Source: JAAXIE01 sp965204245 (GTDB taxonomy: Bacteria > Chloroflexota > Dehalococcoidia > Lucifugimonadales > JAAXIE01). From it: a stretch of DNA of 64,000 bases. Below, one piece after another: positions 60,359 to 64,000 of the stretch (position 1 is its first letter; every line of letters begins with the position of its first letter). The stretch spans positions 62,001 to 126,000 of the forward strand of contig CBDBED010000008.1 of assembly GCA_965204245.1 (NCBI GenBank), written 5' to 3'. The notes beneath the pieces are model-generated. The model was not told the DNA's origin. It made no database searches and was given only the letters and a program-made list of their open reading frames with translations. The translations under genes were made by a program, and so were the position numbers.

Positions 60359-61612
60359 TCAGGCGATGCCTTCCTCTCGGAAGTCAATTTGCAGGTGGAA
60401 GATGCCTAGTTCTTCAACTTGGTCAGGCGTGACCTCGATGGTGTAGCTTCCTGCGTCCAGGCTGATGGCGATGTGTGCCAGAGCGTCAGTACCCTCACCT
60501 TGATCCGCTGCGATTGCTTCTCCGTTGGGGTCCTCGCCCCGGATCAAGTACAGGCGGTTGTCCACATCACTGGTTAGGTACATATCGACTTTTCCAGCCC
60601 GACTGGCGTTGAACCGGTAGTGTCCTGCGAGGCAGCCTTGCCGACGTTCCGAGTAGCGTCCTCTGTCCCATACAGCAACGCGGGAAACGGAGGTCTCCGT
60701 CAGCGTTCCCAGGTCCACCAGCGAAGCCTTTTCAATGAGGTCGTATGCGTCCAGGTCTTCGACCAGCATCTCAGTGATGAACTCGAAGGGATCAACTCCT
60801 CGATACGCCTCGCCCAAGGCGAGACGGAAGTTATCCAGGTCTTGAAAGTCATCCCTCCATGCCCTTAGGACATGCTCCCAATCGGCTGATGTGCCGCCCT
60901 CGGCTCGCCACATACAGGCGACGGCGCGGTCGTAATCTTTGAAGTCGTCCTTCCATTTCAGGGCGATCTGCACCCAATCGCTCAGGGTATCGACGGCCTC
61001 TTCTGCCTCTGTCATATTCTTTTCAGACTCCTGCAGTTCAGGGAACCATCTCCGCCATCTCTCCGCTATACGGAGATAATCCGAAGTGGTGGAGGCCATG
61101 TTCTCTGCGTCAATCAGATATTTGACGGCTTCCACGGTGTCCTCATTCTCCATTGCGTCGACGGCGTCCTCCACGGCGTCGCGCGAGGCCTGTGTGGCTT
61201 CTCCGGGTTCGAGCCAGTCGAGAACGGTTGTGCCTGGTGGCAGTGGCCCCTGGCTCGCTATCTCGGCGAGGCGTGGCCAAGGCCTCGGTTTATGGAACTC
61301 CCGGCAGAGTGTCACAACCTTTTGGAAATCTGCCATGCGCGCCCATGCTTCCGCGATGTCGTCCCACCCCTCTTCCGTTTGTCGGGCGAGAAACTCAGCT
61401 TTTTGCAGGCACTCATGGGCCATGGCGAGATCTGTGAAGTCCCCATTCCAAGCCGCTGCCATGGCGATCCAGTCGGTGACGTTTGCGGCTCGCATTCCGG
61501 CGCGCGCCATGCACCGCAGTGCTTGGTCGTGGTCATCAGCCGTTCTGGCCAGGCTTCTGGCTACGAAGACCCATTCGGTCGTGGTTTGTGCGGAGTCCTC
61601 TGAGAATGACAT
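60359..61612 (-). CDS. Helical-repeat protein with C-terminal PPC-like domain
   Basis: I do not recognise a named family. Residues 1-290 are repeats of about 33-40 residues with pattern DW-x-x-I/M-A-x-A/K-W-x-x-x-F-x-D-x-x-x-A-x-x-C (for example WIAMAAAWNGDFTDLAMAHEC, shifted copies at about 205 and 245). Residues about 310-410 form a PPC-like beta domain (LVDLGTLT, NRLYLIRGEDPNG, DAGSYTIEVTP), the type found in the secreted protein at 9.7 kb. Yet this protein has no signal peptide, so it appears cytoplasmic. It may bind other proteins; no enzymatic motif is seen. Confidence 0.65.
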   Translation of the reverse strand: MSFSEDSAQTTTEWVFVARSLARTADDHDQALRCMARAGMRAANVTDWIAMAAAWNGDFTDLAMAHECLQKAEFLARQTEEGWDDIAEAWARMADFQKVVTLCREFHKPRPWPRLAEIASQGPLPPGTTVLDWLEPGEATQASRDAVEDAVDAMENEDTVEAVKYLIDAENMASTTSDYLRIAERWRRWFPELQESEKNMTEAEEAVDTLSDWVQIALKWKDDFKDYDRAVACMWRAEGGTSADWEHVLRAWRDDFQDLDNFRLALGEAYRGVDPFEFITEMLVEDLDAYDLIEKASLVDLGTLTETSVSRVAVWDRGRYSERRQGCLAGHYRFNASRAGKVDMYLTSDVDNRLYLIRGEDPNGEAIAADQGEGTDALAHIAISLDAGSYTIEVTPDQVEELGIFHLQIDFREEGIA

Positions 61613-61670
61613 TGCCTAACGTCCTTTTGTGGTATGAGGGGAACCAAACGATGGTCCGGGATTGCCCCGG

Positions 61671-62162
61671 TCATCTGGGAGACTCGGCAAGGCGCCACGT
61701 CGTGTAGACGTAGGAGACCATTTCCCGATAGGTTGCGGGGAACGGGCGTCCGTGCGACCGGACGAGGCGTTGAGGACGTGTGCCGGGCTCACGGCGGCGA
61801 CGTGCTTCCACGACGTGGTGGGCCAGTTCGTGGGCTAGCGTCCTCAAATTATTCCCTCTAGTCGCGCGGTTCAACACGATGAGGTTCCCGCAACGGAACA
61901 ATGGGAACTGGATGCCGCCACAGTGCCAACCAAGGCAATTCTTGAACCTCCTGTTCGGAGCCGAGACCAACTCCACCGGCACGGGATCAACGTCGACCAG
62001 CCGGCAGACGGTGTCGGCCAGAGATTGAGCTTCGCCTTGAGTCACTGGTGCCAGCAGCCCCAGTTCTGCCCCCAGACACTCCGCAGGTCGCAGGGTCACC
62101 AGAGGGCCATGAGCATGAGTAGCGACCCAGCACTCTTTTGCGGCTGAGGCCTTCAACGGCAC
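61671..62162 (-). CDS. SprT-like small zincin
   Basis: A 163-residue protein with a zinc-protease motif TLAHELAHHVVE (HExxH) and a downstream SHGRPFPATYREMV that supplies the third His, the layout of SprT/WSS-type domains. GTG 62162 has AAGGAG upstream. Two Cys pairs in the middle (CLGWHC, FRC) are not arranged as a zinc ribbon. The biological target is unknown; SprT-like domains cleave DNA-protein crosslinks or are found in phage and mobile elements. Confidence 0.65.
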   Translation of the reverse strand: MPLKASAAKECWVATHAHGPLVTLRPAECLGAELGLLAPVTQGEAQSLADTVCRLVDVDPVPVELVSAPNRRFKNCLGWHCGGIQFPLFRCGNLIVLNRATRGNNLRTLAHELAHHVVEARRRREPGTRPQRLVRSHGRPFPATYREMVSYVYTTWRLAESPR

Positions 62163-62326
62163 CTATCTCCTTCGCCCAGTCTTGCCTGTTTTGTCTTCAT
62201 GAGTTGGCACCCGCAATGGTTTCGTAGCTCCAGCATCTGGTTCAGCATCACGGGGTCCTGTGCAAGTCACCCTACTGGGACATCAGCCAGGAACCAGAGG
62301 ACGAGACGGAGAAGGCCCGAGGGTAT

Positions 62327-63265
62327 CTACCCTGCGCGTCGGAGGCCGAGGGCCAGCCACCTCACGCTATGGGCGCACCCTGTCAGACCGGCGTCACAGA
62401 TCGTCTTGGAAGCGAATGCAAAGGTCGCAGCCAGGACCATCCAACCGGTGCAGGCCAAGACCATGACTGCCGACAACTCCCAGAAGCCGTTGAGTCCCCC
62501 ACTCGCGGAAGCGGCAGTGGCCGAAAACACTAGGGCGGTTGCCAGCCAGCCCAGCCAAAGAGGCCACCACTCGGCCCAGAAAATACGCATCCCGGAAATC
62601 CGAGCCGCCGCCAATATCCCGAGGACGATCAGTGAGACCGTGAGGGAGAGATCGAGCAGGAGTTGATATCCCACCGGCATCTTGTCCGCACCAACTCCAG
62701 CCATGAACCAGATCACCGTGCCAACTGCCAGCGCAATCACAAAGGCACACCAAAGACGTGAAAGGAGGCGCGCCCAGGCACTTTGCCGGTTCAGGAGAAT
62801 CAGGGAGACCAGCAAAACCCCGCCACTCGCAAGGGGCCAGTTAAACCACGGGTGGTCCAGGCCAGAGGTAGCCAACCACAGATGCATCACCCCCAGCGTT
62901 GCCAGCGATGGAATCACTAGGGGGTGTAGCCTGATTCGGTTCATGCCCTCGCCTGAGCGGGCCAGGTATCCCGAAAGAGATGCAGGCACAAATGGCACCG
63001 ACCACCCCAGATCGTCCCAGATCCCCAACACCAGCCGGGCCACCATGTGAAGGGCCGTCTTGCTAGGAGCTATTTCGCTCACTCGCTCCTGCTCTATCTG
63101 CTCATGCAAGTCCGAGAGGACCTCTGCCCGGCGGGCAGTACGCTGCTCGGCTGGCACGGCCATCGTATAGGCCCAGGTCCAACCCAAGACCAGCCACCTA
63201 GCCAAACATAGCGCGGGCGCGTGCGATAGCCGTTCCGGCCGTCGTTCGCGATTCAAGGGCATCAT
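62327..63265 (-). CDS. Multi-spanning membrane protein coupled to PadR
   Basis: A 312-residue integral membrane protein. An N-terminal cytoplasmic stretch (AEQRTARRAEVLSDLHEQIEQER) resembles the helical start of HAAS-type signalling domains that accompany PadR regulators; about seven hydrophobic segments follow. The ATG at 63265 overlaps the PadR stop as ATGA, so the two are translationally coupled. In such pairs the PadR represses the membrane-protein operon. Its function is unknown. Confidence 0.7.
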   Translation of the reverse strand: MMPLNRERRPERLSHAPALCLARWLVLGWTWAYTMAVPAEQRTARRAEVLSDLHEQIEQERVSEIAPSKTALHMVARLVLGIWDDLGWSVPFVPASLSGYLARSGEGMNRIRLHPLVIPSLATLGVMHLWLATSGLDHPWFNWPLASGGVLLVSLILLNRQSAWARLLSRLWCAFVIALAVGTVIWFMAGVGADKMPVGYQLLLDLSLTVSLIVLGILAAARISGMRIFWAEWWPLWLGWLATALVFSATAASASGGLNGFWELSAVMVLACTGWMVLAATFAFASKTICDAGLTGCAHSVRWLALGLRRAG

Positions 63266-63612
63266 GTTGCAGGCTCCCAAGAGAACTGGGGCCCCTCAGA
63301 AGGGACTGATACATGCTCCAGGCCCGGTATTGGAGCCCCGGTCAGCCTGTATAGCCTGCGGCGCGGGCGGTTCTCTTCGGCTGCGACCAGAGGGTCCTCC
63401 CAAGTGCTCTCCAGCAGTCCCTGCTTCTCGAGGCGTGCCAGTGCCCGGTAAAGCGTCCCGTGGCCGGGGAGGAGACGCCTCCCCTCCCGCTCACTGATTT
63501 CCTTAGCAATTCCAAATCCGTGGAAATGCACCATGCCTTGGGCACGAAGATTCAGTGCAGCAGAGAGTATGGACTTCTCTAGAGGAATTAGTTGACCCGC
63601 TTTCCGTCGCAT
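63262..63612 (-). CDS. PadR-family transcriptional regulator
   Basis: A 116-residue winged-helix repressor. The PadR pattern is clear: LEKSILSAAL, HGFGIAKEIS, LLPGHGTLYRALARLEKQGLLES and RRRLYRLT. ATG 63612 lies 6 bp downstream of a TATAAT box (63619-63624) with TTGCCT (63642-63647) 17 bp further, a leaderless promoter. It precedes the membrane protein and likely controls both. Confidence 0.88.
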   Translation of the reverse strand: MRRKAGQLIPLEKSILSAALNLRAQGMVHFHGFGIAKEISEREGRRLLPGHGTLYRALARLEKQGLLESTWEDPLVAAEENRPRRRLYRLTGAPIPGLEHVSVPSEGPQFSWEPAT

Positions 63613-63618
63613 GCTCAG

Positions 63619-63647
63619 ATTATACGCATATATCTGTAATTAGGCAA
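63619..63647 (-). promoter_or_regulatory. padR promoter, leaderless
   Basis: Minus-strand TTGCCT (63647-63642), 17 bp spacer, TATAAT (63624-63619), with only 6 bp to the ATG. No ribosome site can fit in between. Confidence 0.65.
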
Positions 63648-63938
63648 TGGGCCGGGAATGACATAACTCGACATTGGCGTAGGAGCCCGAGGGCGGGCAT
63701 TACTCGGTCGAAGCGTTCGCAATCAGGAACTTCAAGAAAGAGGGATGGAGCATGTCCCATTATCCGGCTGTTGACGGACACGTACAGACGTTCTATTATA
63801 CAAGGAGTGAGCAAGCAGAAGGAGACGTTCGACCCTAGGGGAAGGCGCGAGGGGTGTCCTGTTGACCAAAATGTCCGGTGTGACCGCTCCTCAGACACGG
63901 ATTTGGGCCGCAAGTGTCTCGCCTGTGTATCCCCGAAT

Positions 63939-63991
63939 CGTATCTGGACGGACCTACAGTGAGACAAATGAGACACTAAACAGCTACGAAA
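63939..63991. repeat. Second copy of the composite repeat of 14.6 kb
   Basis: The string CAGCTACGAAA (63981-63991) is the exact complement of TTTCGTAGCTG, present at 14769. Next to it lies TGAGACAAATGAGACAC, whose complement GTGTCTCATTTGTCTCA parallels TGTGACATTTGTGACA of 14661-14676 with compatible changes. A CGTATCTGG lies at 63939. The element runs to the window edge. Between the padR promoter and here (63648-63938) nothing else was recognised. Confidence 0.55.
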
Positions 63992-64000
63992 GTCGTTTCT

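Noticed and set aside
60041..60409. 122-codon plus-strand frame
   Set aside because: No ribosome site or recognisable pattern; it runs into the antisense of the helical-repeat gene.
63555..63976. Opposed open frames at the right end
   Set aside because: They lack ribosome sites; one overlaps the padR gene and both run through the composite repeat.

Overview
The window looks like a chromosomal segment of an uncultivated, aerobic, heterotrophic bacterium, most likely a Chloroflexota lineage near Dehalococcoidia/SAR202. This is inference, from a mixture typical of those genomes: several LLM-class flavin monooxygenases, lone Rieske oxygenase alpha subunits, lone molybdenum hydroxylase large subunits, CoA transferases, PIG-L deacetylases, DUF1989 proteins and multi-domain rhodaneses. 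No rRNA or other phylogenetic marker is present except ffh, so the placement is tentative.

Layout. 1-9.5 kb is housekeeping: split transketolase; an overlapping operon of amidohydrolase, Mug-type uracil glycosylase, RNA 2',3'-cyclic phosphodiesterase and AlkA-type glycosylase; ffh; sbcC; a MerR/HspR-like regulator; a CoA-transferase beta subunit. 9.7-14.5 kb holds a secreted PPC-domain protein, a PIG-L deacetylase and a Rieske oxygenase. 14.5-21.2 kb is accessory: an intergenic cluster of TGTSACA heptamers, a two-gene GHKL-ATPase plus metallophosphoesterase cassette that looks more AT-rich than its surroundings, and an island of palindromic repeats around a GIY-YIG nuclease, bounded by a broken and an intact copy of a vapC gene. 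21.2-33.5 kb has DUF1989, acyl-CoA ligase, a coiled-coil repeat protein, LLM oxidoreductase, Fic protein, beta-hydroxyacid dehydrogenase, RtcB, a PD-(D/E)XK-like protein, a four-domain rhodanese and an argininosuccinate-lyase-like enzyme. 33.5-35.7 kb is a multiply frameshifted peptidase-MA lipoprotein. 35.8-50.8 kb is catabolic: two paralogous molybdenum hydroxylase subunits, amidase with GatC-like partner, a second Rieske oxygenase, two LLM enzymes, 3-hydroxyanthranilate dioxygenase, NHL protein and TPR protein, interspersed with two VapBC modules and a frameshifted HsdR_N-like gene. 51-54.8 kb has a CoA-transferase alpha subunit, a collagen-like/Cache-repeat lipoprotein and an acyl-CoA-dehydrogenase-fold monooxygenase.

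55-60 kb is a tRNA-Gly followed by an eroded type I-C CRISPR-Cas locus: four-repeat array, 53-codon cas4 remnant, intact cas7c, cas8c and cas5c, no cas3, cas1 or cas2 in view, and gene fragments on both sides. 60-64 kb has a helical-repeat protein with a PPC domain, a small zincin, a membrane protein coupled to a PadR regulator, and a second copy of the composite repeat seen at 14.6 kb.

The best candidates for undescribed biology are the GHKL-ATPase/metallophosphoesterase pair (15.1-18.8 kb), the direct-repeat-bounded GIY-YIG/palindrome island (19.1-20.9 kb), the cas3-less I-C effector operon, and the TTTCGTAKCTG/TGTSACA composite repeat found at 14.6 kb and 63.9 kb. Several genes have near-consensus promoters whose -10 box ends 5-8 nt before the start codon, suggesting leaderless transcripts.
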